Below are positions 1 through 5,710 of a stretch of DNA of 6,805 nt, in pieces. The stretch comes from Sphingomonadaceae bacterium (lineage in GTDB: Bacteria; Pseudomonadota; Alphaproteobacteria; Sphingomonadales; Sphingomonadaceae). Positions within the stretch are counted from its first letter, which is position 1. Each line of letters begins with the position of its first letter. Below the pieces are notes generated by a model, which made no database searches, was not told where the DNA came from, and saw only the letters and a list, made by a program, of their open reading frames with translations. A program made the position numbers and the translations under genes. Where the stretch lies: contig CANFIV010000082.1 in NCBI GenBank assembly GCA_947446935.1, positions 1 to 6,805 on the forward strand, read 5' to 3'.

Positions 1-1
1 C

Positions 2-466
2 TCGCATATCGAGCTCGACGAGGCGACGATCGTGTGGCGCAATGCCGATATCGAGCAGGAACGCCGCATCGCGATCTTCGATCTGATCGAGGAAAACACC
101 TTCCGTCCGGTGCGCGCCGCTGCGGCCGGGTTCGAAGGGCCCTATCGGCTTCGGCTTTCGGTCGACGACGGACGCCTGGCACTGGCGATTTCGGGTGAAG
201 ACGGCGCACCTCTCGAAACCATCGTGCTGGGCCTTGGCCGGTTCCGCCGCCCGATCCGCGACTATTTTGCTATCTGCGATTCGTATTATCAGGCGATTCG
301 CCGTGCCACCGCGCAGGAGATCGAGACGATCGATATGGCCCGGCGCGGGGTTCACAATGAGGCGGCCGAGATGCTGCTGGAGCGGTTGGAGGGCAAGATC
401 GAGACCGATTTTGCCACGGCGCGGCGGCTGTTCACCCTGATTTGCGTGCTGCATATCAGGGGATGA
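2..466 (+). CDS. UPF0262 family protein, 5' end cut by window edge
   Basis: This is a small soluble protein of the uncharacterised alphaproteobacterial UPF0262 family; its biochemical role is not known to me. The reading frame is open from base 2 without a start, and 154 residues are visible. The family is about 160 residues long, so only a few N-terminal residues should be missing. A GTG at 32 is available but would remove the conserved N-terminal segment SHIELDEAT that precedes it, so I treat it as internal. Recognisable family features are the AIFDLIEENTF stretch, the GLGRFRRPIRDYFAICDSYY segment in the middle, and the C-terminal EMLLERLEGKIETDFATARRLFTLICVLHIRG region, rich in helix formers (quoted here as consecutive short blocks EMLLERLEG, KIETDF, ATARRLFTL). 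There is no signal peptide or membrane segment in the visible part. The stop at 464-466 overlaps an ATG at 463, suggesting co-translation with the GH25-like gene. Family assignment is by recognition of these segments. Confidence 0.85.
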   Translation, partial: SHIELDEATIVWRNADIEQERRIAIFDLIEENTFRPVRAAAAGFEGPYRLRLSVDDGRLALAISGEDGAPLETIVLGLGRFRRPIRDYFAICDSYYQAIRRATAQEIETIDMARRGVHNEAAEMLLERLEGKIETDFATARRLFTLICVLHIRG

Positions 467-487
467 CTGCGACAACGAAGCGCCGAC

Positions 488-491
488 AGGA
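488..491 (+). promoter_or_regulatory. Ribosome binding site deciding the GH25-like start
   Basis: AGGA lies 7 bases before the ATG at 499. The alternative in-frame ATG at 463 has AGGGG directly against it with no spacer, which is too close for normal initiation. This favours 499 as the start. Confidence 0.55.
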
Positions 492-498
492 TCCCACC

Positions 499-1197
499 AT
501 GAGCAAGGACAAGACACCGGCGCGGCGGCGCGTGGGGCTGGTGATCGTGCTGCTGGTGCTGGTTGCCGGGGCGCTGGGAACGTGGTGGGAGTCGCGTCGC
601 TGGATGCCGGACCGCGCCCGGTTTCTGGTGCAAGGCGTCTGGCTTGATGCCCACGATGGCCCGGTCGACTGGTCCATGCTCAAGGCGCGCGGGGCTGATT
701 TCGTCTATCTGACGGCCAGCGAGGGCCCGGGCCGACGAGACGAGGCCTTCACCGCAGCGCTTGAGGCCGCACGCGCCGAAAAACTCAAGGTCGGGGCCGT
801 CCATGTTTATGATCTGTGCGCGCCGGCGGATTCCCAGGCGGCCAATTTTGTCACAATCGTGCCGCGCGACCGTACATTGCTGCCGCCAGCGATCGCGCTC
901 GATCTTGATTCGCGCTCGTGCCCCGTCCCGCCGGGCGAGGCGGCGATGCAGAGCGAACTGACCACGTTCCTCAACCAGATCGAGAAGCACACCGAATTCA
1001 AGGCGATTCTCATGGTGTCGCGCAGCTTCGAGGCGCGCTACCGTCTCGCCACCATGGTCAATCGCAACTTCTGGGTCCGGCAGGACTTTTTCGAGCCCGG
1101 CTATACCGGCGGTGCTTGGGTGATGTGGACCGCGACAACCCGCTTGCACATCGACGGTGTGGCTGGCCCGGTGCGCTGGGTCGTGGTGCGGCAATGA
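499..1197 (+). CDS. Membrane-anchored GH25 (lysozyme-like) domain protein with altered active site
   Basis: The protein has 232 residues. A basic N-terminus (about residues 3-11, KDKTPARRR) is followed by one hydrophobic segment (about 12-28), predicting an inner-membrane anchor with the rest in the periplasm. The remainder follows the GH25 muramidase fold by eye: GPVDW at 54-58, a DFVYL strand at 67-71, GAVHVYDLC at 99-107, a QAANF block at 113-117, PRD near 122-124 and a strand ending ALDLD at 133-137. Active GH25 enzymes carry an Asp in the first strand (GIDVS-type), a D-x-E pair, and a late Asp in a VDLNVF-type ending. Here these appear as W48, D135-L-D137 and an R in GPVRW, so muramidase activity is doubtful. 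The start at 499 is chosen for its ribosome binding site; an in-frame ATG at 463 would add 12 residues and overlap the upstream stop. The stop overlaps the cdd start. A structural or peptidoglycan-binding role is inference. Confidence 0.75.
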   Translation: MSKDKTPARRRVGLVIVLLVLVAGALGTWWESRRWMPDRARFLVQGVWLDAHDGPVDWSMLKARGADFVYLTASEGPGRRDEAFTAALEAARAEKLKVGAVHVYDLCAPADSQAANFVTIVPRDRTLLPPAIALDLDSRSCPVPPGEAAMQSELTTFLNQIEKHTEFKAILMVSRSFEARYRLATMVNRNFWVRQDFFEPGYTGGAWVMWTATTRLHIDGVAGPVRWVVVRQ

Positions 1198-1646
1198 GCG
1201 GGTTGCCAGCGGCGGATGCCGCGATGCTCGCCATGGCTGCCCGGACGGCCGCGCGCCGCGCCTATGCTCCCTATTCGCGCTTCCATGTCGGTGCCGCATT
1301 GATGTTCGCCGATGGGGCCATCGTCACAGGCAGCAATGTGGAGAATGCCAGCTACGGCCTCTCGCTTTGTGCGGAGGCTCATGCGGTGGCCAATGCGATG
1401 GGCGAAGGGCGTCGCGGCGGTCTCATCGCGGTGGCGGTGGCGGGCGGCAAGCCCGATGCTGTCGGCGAGGCGGAGCTCGGTCCAGAGGCGGTGATGCCTT
1501 GCGGGCGCTGCCGGCAGATGCTGCACGAACTCGCCGCTTTGGGCGGCACGGATCCCGAGGTGATCGGGGTGGCGGCGGGATCAATGCTGCACGTGCCGCT
1601 CTCCTCCCTCTTGCCCCATGCCTTCGGCCCGGCCAATCTGGCTTGA
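1194..1646 (+). CDS. cdd: Cytidine deaminase
   Basis: This zinc-dependent cytosolic enzyme deaminates cytidine and deoxycytidine to uridine and deoxyuridine in pyrimidine salvage. The 150-residue product fits the small homotetrameric class. An AYAPYSRFHVGAAL segment at 23-36 is typical of the family, as is SNVENASYG at 47-55, which contacts the ribose. The zinc site is C59-A-E61, with E61 the expected proton shuttle, together with PCGRC at 102-106 (C103 and C106 as ligands). The Arg that commonly follows the CAE motif in tetrameric enzymes is Ala here (CAEAHAV). The ATG overlaps the upstream stop as ATGA, and no good ribosome binding site precedes it, so translation probably depends on coupling to the GH25-like gene. 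dCTP deaminase lies 51 bp downstream, giving two cytosine-deaminating enzymes in a row. Confidence 0.93.
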   Translation: MSGLPAADAAMLAMAARTAARRAYAPYSRFHVGAALMFADGAIVTGSNVENASYGLSLCAEAHAVANAMGEGRRGGLIAVAVAGGKPDAVGEAELGPEAVMPCGRCRQMLHELAALGGTDPEVIGVAAGSMLHVPLSSLLPHAFGPANLA

Positions 1647-1686
1647 GGCGACCCTGAACTCGATTTTACCCCCCCACTGATTCACC

Positions 1687-1690
1687 GGAG
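1687..1690 (+). promoter_or_regulatory. Ribosome binding site supporting the dcd TTG start
   Basis: GGAG lies 7 bases before the TTG at 1698. There is no ATG nearby that would preserve the conserved N-terminus, so this site supports a TTG start for dcd. Confidence 0.6.
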
Positions 1691-1697
1691 TGCAGTC

Positions 1698-2252
1698 TTG
1701 GCCATTCAATCCGATAAGTGGATTCGCACGCAGGCGCTCGAACATGGCATGATCGAGCCGTTCGTGGAGAGCCAGCGACGCGACAATTGCATCAGCTATG
1801 GCCTTTCGTCCTATGGCTATGACGCGCGCGTCGCGGACGAATTCAAGATCTTCACCAATGTCGATTCGGCCGTGGTGGACCCGAAGAATTTTGATTCCAA
1901 TTCGTTCGTTGATCGCAAGACCCAGGTCTGCGTGATCCCGCCCAATTCTTTCGCGCTGGCACGCACGGTGGAATATTTCCGCGTACCGCGCGATGTGCTG
2001 GTAATCTGCCTTGGCAAATCGACTTATGCGCGCTGCGGGATCATCGTGAACGTGACGCCGCTTGAGCCGGGCTGGGAAGGCCATGTGACGCTGGAGTTTT
2101 CCAACACGACGCCGTTGCCGGCCAAGATCTATGCCAACGAGGGGGCGTGCCAGTTCCTGTTCCTGCAGGGCAACGAGCCGTGCGAGGTGAGCTATGCCGA
2201 CCGCGCGGGCAAATACATGGGGCAACGCGGGGTGACGCTGCCGAAGCTTTGA
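1698..2252 (+). CDS. dcd: dCTP deaminase
   Basis: The enzyme deaminates dCTP to dUTP, the precursor of dUMP for thymidylate synthesis, in the cytosol. It is a homotrimer of the dUTPase-like fold. The product has 184 residues, the usual length for the alphaproteobacterial form and slightly shorter than the E. coli enzyme. The phosphate-binding segment GKSTYARCG is at 106-114. [16 protein letters not shown] at 121-136 contains the catalytic glutamate, E133. GKYMGQRGV at 171-179 is the C-terminal nucleotide-binding tail. Initiation is at TTG with GGAG 7 bases upstream; the residues AIQSDKWIR after it match the family start. The 51-bp gap after cdd shows no convincing terminator, so it is probably part of the same transcript. 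The protein does not look like the bifunctional DCD-DUT form, but I cannot prove that without an alignment. Confidence 0.95.
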   Translation: MAIQSDKWIRTQALEHGMIEPFVESQRRDNCISYGLSSYGYDARVADEFKIFTNVDSAVVDPKNFDSNSFVDRKTQVCVIPPNSFALARTVEYFRVPRDVLVICLGKSTYARCGIIVNVTPLEPGWEGHVTLEFSNTTPLPAKIYANEGACQFLFLQGNEPCEVSYADRAGKYMGQRGVTLPKL

Positions 2253-2288
2253 CGATACCTTCAACAAAACAGAATCTGGGAGAGAGAC

Positions 2289-3467
2289 ATGGCGACGAAT
2301 AAGGCCGAGCGGCCGTTTGACATCATCGTATATGGCGCGACCGGCTATACCGGGCGTCTCGTCGCCGAATATCTGGCGCATCACTATGGCAGCGAGGGGC
2401 CGCGCTGGGCCATGGCGGGCCGCAGCGCCGAAAAGCTGGCCGAAGTCCGTGACCTGATCGGTGCGCCGAAAGATACGCCACTGGTCGTGGCCGATTCGAA
2501 CGACCCGGCGAGCCTTGCCGCCATGGCCGAACAGACCCGGGTGGTTTTGACCACGGTCGGCCCATATCAACTCTATGGCGAGCCGGTGTTGCGCGCCTGC
2601 GTCGCGGCGGGCACCGACTATGCCGACCTTTGCGGCGAGCCGGTGTGGATGCGTCAGATGGTCGATGCGCTGCATGAGGAGGCTCAGGCCACCGGCGCAC
2701 GGGTCAGCTTTTCCTCCGGTTTCGATTCGATCCCTTTCGATCTTGGCGTTTTCATGTTGCAGCAGGAGGCCAAGGCGCGTTTCGGCGCACCGGCTCCGCG
2801 TGTGAAGTGCCGCGTTCGCGCAATGCAGGGCGGGTTTTCGGGCGGCACGGCCGCCAGCCTCGGCGCGACTCTCAAGGCGATCGGCGCAAACCCCGCGCTG
2901 ATTCCGATCATGACGAGCCCGTTCGGCCTGACCCCCGGTTTCGAGGGGCCGCCGCAGCCAGCTGGCGACAAACCGTTTCTTGATTACGCGACCGGCAGCT
3001 GGGCCGCGCCTTTCATCATGGCGGTGATCAACACCAAAAACGTTCACCGCACCAATCTGCTGCGCGGCCAGCCCTACGGGGCCGATTTCGTTTATGACGA
3101 GATGATCCTGACCGGGCCGGGAGCGGAAGGCCAGGCGATTGCCGAACATATCGCGCGCACCCCGATGATCGGCGGGCCGAACGATCCGGCTCCCGGCGAG
3201 GGCCCGAGCCCGGAAGAGCGCGCCAACGGCTTCTACGATGTGCTGTTCGTCGGCGAAATGCCCGATGGCCGCACGCTGCGTTATGGCGTCAAGGGGCGGT
3301 ACGATCCTGGCTATGGCTCAACCAGCCGGATGCTGGCCGAAACAGGTATCGCGCTGCTGTCATGCGAGGCACCGGGTGCCATCGCAACCCCGGGTGCACT
3401 GCTGGGCGAGGCACTGGTCGAGCGCTTGCGCGCGCACGCCGAGATCACGTTCGCGGTTGAGGAGTAA
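2289..3467 (+). CDS. Saccharopine dehydrogenase-like NAD(P)-binding oxidoreductase
   Basis: The 392-residue product belongs to the saccharopine dehydrogenase NADP-binding family, in the branch with human SCCPDH and mycobacterial trans-acting enoyl reductases rather than true lysine-pathway enzymes. An N-terminal Rossmann fold is clear: strand DIIVYGATGYTG with the glycine motif GATGYTG at 16-22, and AGRS at 43-46, whose Arg suggests NADP preference. Further family marks are TTVGPY at 88-93, TDYADLCGE at 109-117 and SSGFDSIPFDLG at 142-153. No signal peptide or membrane segment stands out. The start has a strong ribosome binding site (GGGAG at 2278-2282, 6-base spacer). The gap to dcd is 36 bp, so operon membership is likely, but no functional link with pyrimidine metabolism is evident. 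The substrate is unknown; a lipid or acyl reductase role is only analogy with the family. Confidence 0.85.
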   Translation: MATNKAERPFDIIVYGATGYTGRLVAEYLAHHYGSEGPRWAMAGRSAEKLAEVRDLIGAPKDTPLVVADSNDPASLAAMAEQTRVVLTTVGPYQLYGEPVLRACVAAGTDYADLCGEPVWMRQMVDALHEEAQATGARVSFSSGFDSIPFDLGVFMLQQEAKARFGAPAPRVKCRVRAMQGGFSGGTAASLGATLKAIGANPALIPIMTSPFGLTPGFEGPPQPAGDKPFLDYATGSWAAPFIMAVINTKNVHRTNLLRGQPYGADFVYDEMILTGPGAEGQAIAEHIARTPMIGGPNDPAPGEGPSPEERANGFYDVLFVGEMPDGRTLRYGVKGRYDPGYGSTSRMLAETGIALLSCEAPGAIATPGALLGEALVERLRAHAEITFAVEE

Positions 3468-3473
3468 GCGCGC

Positions 3474-3495
3474 GGCGGCGCTGGCTGGCGCCGCC
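3474..3495. terminator. GC-rich hairpin between convergent genes
   Basis: A perfect 8-bp inverted repeat (GGCGGCGC, 6-base loop TGGCTG, GCGCCGCC) sits in the 33-bp gap between the oxidoreductase stop and the stop of the convergent lipoprotein gene. The position suits a bidirectional terminator. There is no T-tract on either side, so it is not a canonical intrinsic terminator; it may stop or protect both transcripts by structure alone. Confidence 0.45.
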
Positions 3496-3500
3496 CACCG

Positions 3501-3935
3501 TCAATGCCGTGGCGGCGTTTGCCTCAGCGCCGCCACGCAGGCCGCGCGATCGACATCGCGGCCATCGCCGCGCCGCGCATCGACATATGTCGCGGCAGGG
3601 CGACCGCCGCCTTCGGGCGGATAGAGATAGGCATCGAGAATACAGGCAGTGCCGCTCCACTGGAGCTTGCGCGCATCGCTGTCGCGCACATCGAGCCGGG
3701 GCGGGCCAAACAGGCGGGTGAGGGCCTCGGCGTCAGCACCGATCACACCTTCTAGCCCGGGTGCGGAGAGCACATGAGCGGTGCGGCGCTGCTGGGTCTG
3801 GGGCATTGGCGGCGGCGCTGGACGGACCAGAGCTGGACGCACCGGTGCCGGCAATGGACGGAGCGTGGCCTGGTCTGTGCCGCAGGCGGAAAGCACTAGA
3901 ATCGCTGGCAGGGCCAGAAAGATGCGTCCGTTCAT
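3501..3935 (-). CDS. Small proline-rich lipoprotein of unknown function
   Basis: The product has 144 residues. Its N-terminus is a type II signal peptide: MNGR, a hydrophobic core and the lipobox L15-S16-A17-C18, so the mature protein should be lipidated at C18. The following residues (GTDQ) lack Asp at +2, which is compatible with outer-membrane sorting. Residues about 25-46 form a proline/alanine-rich linker, then a compact globular part from about 55 contains GLEGVIGADAEALTRLFGPP, LDVRDSDARKLQW and ACILDAYLYPP. The 'G-x-LTRLFGPP...W-x-GTACILDAYLY' pattern loosely recalls small SmpA/BamE-like envelope folds, but I do not recognise a named family. Two further cysteines (in GTACIL and RAACVAAL) could form a disulfide. 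No Shine-Dalgarno sequence precedes the ATG. It is transcribed alone, divergently from the PfkB kinase. Confidence 0.8.
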   Translation of the reverse strand: MNGRIFLALPAILVLSACGTDQATLRPLPAPVRPALVRPAPPPMPQTQQRRTAHVLSAPGLEGVIGADAEALTRLFGPPRLDVRDSDARKLQWSGTACILDAYLYPPEGGGRPAATYVDARRGDGRDVDRAACVAALRQTPPRH

Positions 3936-3943
3936 AGCGAGGA

Positions 3944-3972
3944 CGAATCGCCGCTGCGCTGCCGCCTGTCAA
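3944..3972 (-). promoter_or_regulatory. Candidate promoter for the lipoprotein gene
   Basis: On the minus strand a perfect TTGACA (3972 to 3967) is followed after 17 bases by a poor -10 candidate, GATTCG (3949 to 3944). Transcription would then begin around 3937, almost at the ATG (3935), implying a leaderless or nearly leaderless mRNA. This agrees with the absence of a ribosome binding site. The weak -10 keeps confidence low. Confidence 0.35.
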
Positions 3973-3999
3973 CGCTGCGTCCATCATCACAGCGCGGCG

Positions 4000-4020
4000 T
4001 TGCACCGCCGCATCGTGCAA
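4000..4020. promoter_or_regulatory. 6-9-6 dyad in the divergent intergenic region
   Basis: TTGCAC (4000-4005) and GTGCAA (4015-4020) form a perfect inverted repeat with a 9-base spacer, about 43 bases before the kinase start. The left arm is also the loop of a second perfect hairpin, GCGGCG (3994-3999) with CGCCGC (4006-4011). TTGCAC could act as a -35 element with TACGGC (4023-4028, 17-base spacing) as a poor -10. It may be a repressor site or promoter part for the kinase; no regulator is identified. Confidence 0.3.
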
Positions 4021-4062
4021 GCTACGGCCGACCCCAACCTATTTCCTGTCCGGAGTTTCCGC

Positions 4063-5064
4063 ATGAGCCCTTCGCCCGCCCGCCTTGACGTCATCGCTAT
4101 CGGCAACGCCATCGTCGATGTCATGGCGCCCGCTTCCGAAGAGGACGTGACACGGCTGGGCCTCGCCAAGGGTGGCATGACGCTGATCGATACCGAGCAG
4201 GCGCACAATCTCTACCAGGCCATGGGGCCGGCGCGTGAGATTTCCGGGGGTTCTGCCGCGAACACGCTGGCCGGGCTGGCGGCGCTGGGTGCGAAGTGCG
4301 CCTTCATTGGGCAGGTGGCGGATGACCAGCTCGGCGAGGTTTTCGCCCATGATATCCGGGCAGGCGGGATCGATTTCGCCACCCCGGCGCGGGGCGAGGA
4401 TCCGGCAACCGCGCGCTGCCTGATTTTCGTGACTCCCGATGGCCAGCGCACGATGAACACCTATCTTGGTGCCTCGCAGTATCTGCCTGCTTCGGCGCTG
4501 GACGAGGCGACGATTGCTTCGGCCTCGGTGCTCTATCTTGAAGGCTACCTCTGGGACCCGGAGGAGCCGCGCCGGGCGATGCGCCGGGCGATTGAGGCGG
4601 CACGGGGGGCCGGGCGGCAGGTTGCGTTCACGCTGTCCGACGGGTTCGTGATCGCGCGGCACGGCGATGATTTCCGCGCGCTGATCGAGCAAGGCCAGAT
4701 CGATATCCTTTTCGCCAACGAGCATGAGCTGGCAGCGCTGACCGGGATCGAGGACTTTCACGAGGGTATCGCCCAACTCGCAGCCAAGGTGCCGACGCTG
4801 GTGGTGACCCGCAGCGAGAACGGCGCGCATGCGGTTTCGCACGGCGAGCATGTTTCGGTGTCGGCGGAGCCGGTTGCGCAGGTGATCGATACGACGGGCG
4901 CGGGCGACTTGTTCGCTGCCGGTTTCCTGTTCGGCCACGTGCGCGGGCGCAGCCTGGCCGAATGCCTGCGGCTCGGCGCGATCTGCGCGGCGGAAGTGAT
5001 CTCGCACTATGGCGCGCGGCCCGAGGCGGATCTGGCTGCACTGGTCGCAGAAAAGGTTGGCTGA
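4063..5064 (+). CDS. PfkB-family carbohydrate/nucleoside kinase, probably adenosine kinase
   Basis: The 333-residue product is a ribokinase (PfkB) family kinase, expected in the cytosol and phosphorylating the 5' hydroxyl of adenosine or a related nucleoside with ATP. The N-terminal strand VIAIGNAIVD at 10-19 carries the substrate-binding Asp (D19). GGM near 37-39 and SGGSAANT at 61-68 form the nucleoside pocket, and the nearby GAKCAFIGQVADDQLG block is PfkB signature 1. A conserved LYLEGYLW segment is in the middle, FANEHELAALTG follows, and DTTGAGDLFAAGFLFG at 276-291 is PfkB signature 2, with the anion hole and catalytic base D282. The start has GGAG with a 7-base spacer. Annotators call this clade adenosine kinase in sphingomonads; other sugars (ribose, fructose, inosine) remain possible. 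It is the only plus-strand gene after the divergent region and ends 4 bp from the convergent methyltransferase gene. Confidence 0.88.
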   Translation: MSPSPARLDVIAIGNAIVDVMAPASEEDVTRLGLAKGGMTLIDTEQAHNLYQAMGPAREISGGSAANTLAGLAALGAKCAFIGQVADDQLGEVFAHDIRAGGIDFATPARGEDPATARCLIFVTPDGQRTMNTYLGASQYLPASALDEATIASASVLYLEGYLWDPEEPRRAMRRAIEAARGAGRQVAFTLSDGFVIARHGDDFRALIEQGQIDILFANEHELAALTGIEDFHEGIAQLAAKVPTLVVTRSENGAHAVSHGEHVSVSAEPVAQVIDTTGAGDLFAAGFLFGHVRGRSLAECLRLGAICAAEVISHYGARPEADLAALVAEKVG

Positions 5065-5068
5065 GCGC

Positions 5069-5710
5069 CTACGCGTCCTTCGCCAGGTGCAGCGGGCGCG
5101 CTTCGACAAATTCCGTGTTCTGGGCTCGGAAGCCCAGCGGGCGCAGGTCGAACCCTGCCTGTCTGAGCCGATCGGCAAGCATGGCGCGGTCGGCGGGCTC
5201 TGGCCGCGCTTCGCCAAAGCGTGCGAGATCGAGAATGGTCCGGCCGAAGCGCTGCATCGCGGCGATCGTTGCTGCGTAGTCCGGTTCGCTCCAGCTGGCG
5301 ACGACATTGGTGAAGAGCAAAGTCGCGCCCGCTGCCGCGAAATCGGGGGCTAGCCCCTCGGCAAACCTGGCCGCGCATATCGTGTAGCGTTCGCGGAGTG
5401 CGAGACGCAGCCGCAAGGCTTCGGCAGCACCATGACGTCGCGGATCGACTTCAAATCCAAGGACTTCGCTACCCTGGAGCGCGAGCGCGGCACTGAGCTG
5501 ACCGATCCCGATCCCGGCGTGGACAATGCTTGCCTCGCCCGCGAGCAGAACCAGAAGTTCGCGGTCATAGCGGCTCAGCACCCGCCCGGTTTCGAGCTTG
5601 CGCAAGTAGAAGTTCGCCAGTCCGCCTGCGTCTGAGCCCATCGCAGCGAGGCGTTCGGCAAGGAAGGCCAGCACGACTGCCTCGTAGGCCGCGATGGCGG
5701 CCTCATCCAC
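5069..5710 (-). CDS. Class I SAM-dependent methyltransferase-like protein
   Basis: I read this as a 213-residue protein beginning at a GTG that overlaps the stop of the upstream gene (GTGGATGA on the minus strand). The open frame extends 45 residues further upstream, but that stretch is out-of-frame sequence of the deacetylase-like gene and is compositionally unlike a protein N-terminus. An N-terminal helical part (about 1-60) includes NFYLRKLETG and LSRYDRELL. It is followed by a Rossmann-like motif I, HAGIGIGQL at 64-72, and an acidic strand end GFEVD at 85-89 that would bind the ribose of S-adenosylmethionine. TNVVASW at 133-139 takes the position of motif IV. The acceptor is unknown. Strong translational coupling with the deacetylase-like gene suggests a shared substrate, perhaps a glycan. 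The methyltransferase call rests on the glycine motif and overall order; a non-catalytic Rossmann protein is possible. Confidence 0.65.
   Translation of the reverse strand: MDEAAIAAYEAVVLAFLAERLAAMGSDAGGLANFYLRKLETGRVLSRYDRELLVLLAGEASIVHAGIGIGQLSAALALQGSEVLGFEVDPRRHGAAEALRLRLALRERYTICAARFAEGLAPDFAAAGATLLFTNVVASWSEPDYAATIAAMQRFGRTILDLARFGEARPEPADRAMLADRLRQAGFDLRPLGFRAQNTEFVEARPLHLAKDA

Noticed and set aside
32..34. GTG as the start of the UPF0262 gene.
   Set aside because: Conserved-looking codons continue upstream to the window edge, so the gene is better read as 5' partial.
1669..1675. A run of seven C before dcd as a possible phase-variable tract.
   Set aside because: It is short, lies outside any coding frame, and such runs are common in GC-rich DNA.
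1581..3149. A 522-residue open frame on the minus strand opposite dcd and the oxidoreductase.
   Set aside because: It lies antisense to two clearly recognised genes, is rich in Arg/His/Gly as expected from GC-rich mirror frames, and shows no family motif.
3945..3949. GANTC sites (possible CcrM methylation) at 1679, 2272 and 3945 in front of genes.
   Set aside because: GANTC also occurs many times inside coding sequence in this window, so no clear enrichment can be claimed by eye.
3781..4062. A 94-residue upstream extension of the kinase frame.
   Set aside because: The extension runs antisense through the lipoprotein gene, and the ATG at 4063 has a good ribosome binding site and the family's normal start.
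4039..5307. A 422-residue open frame on the minus strand opposite the PfkB kinase.
   Set aside because: It is a GC-rich shadow of the kinase and crosses the convergent methyltransferase gene in another frame; no recognisable domain.
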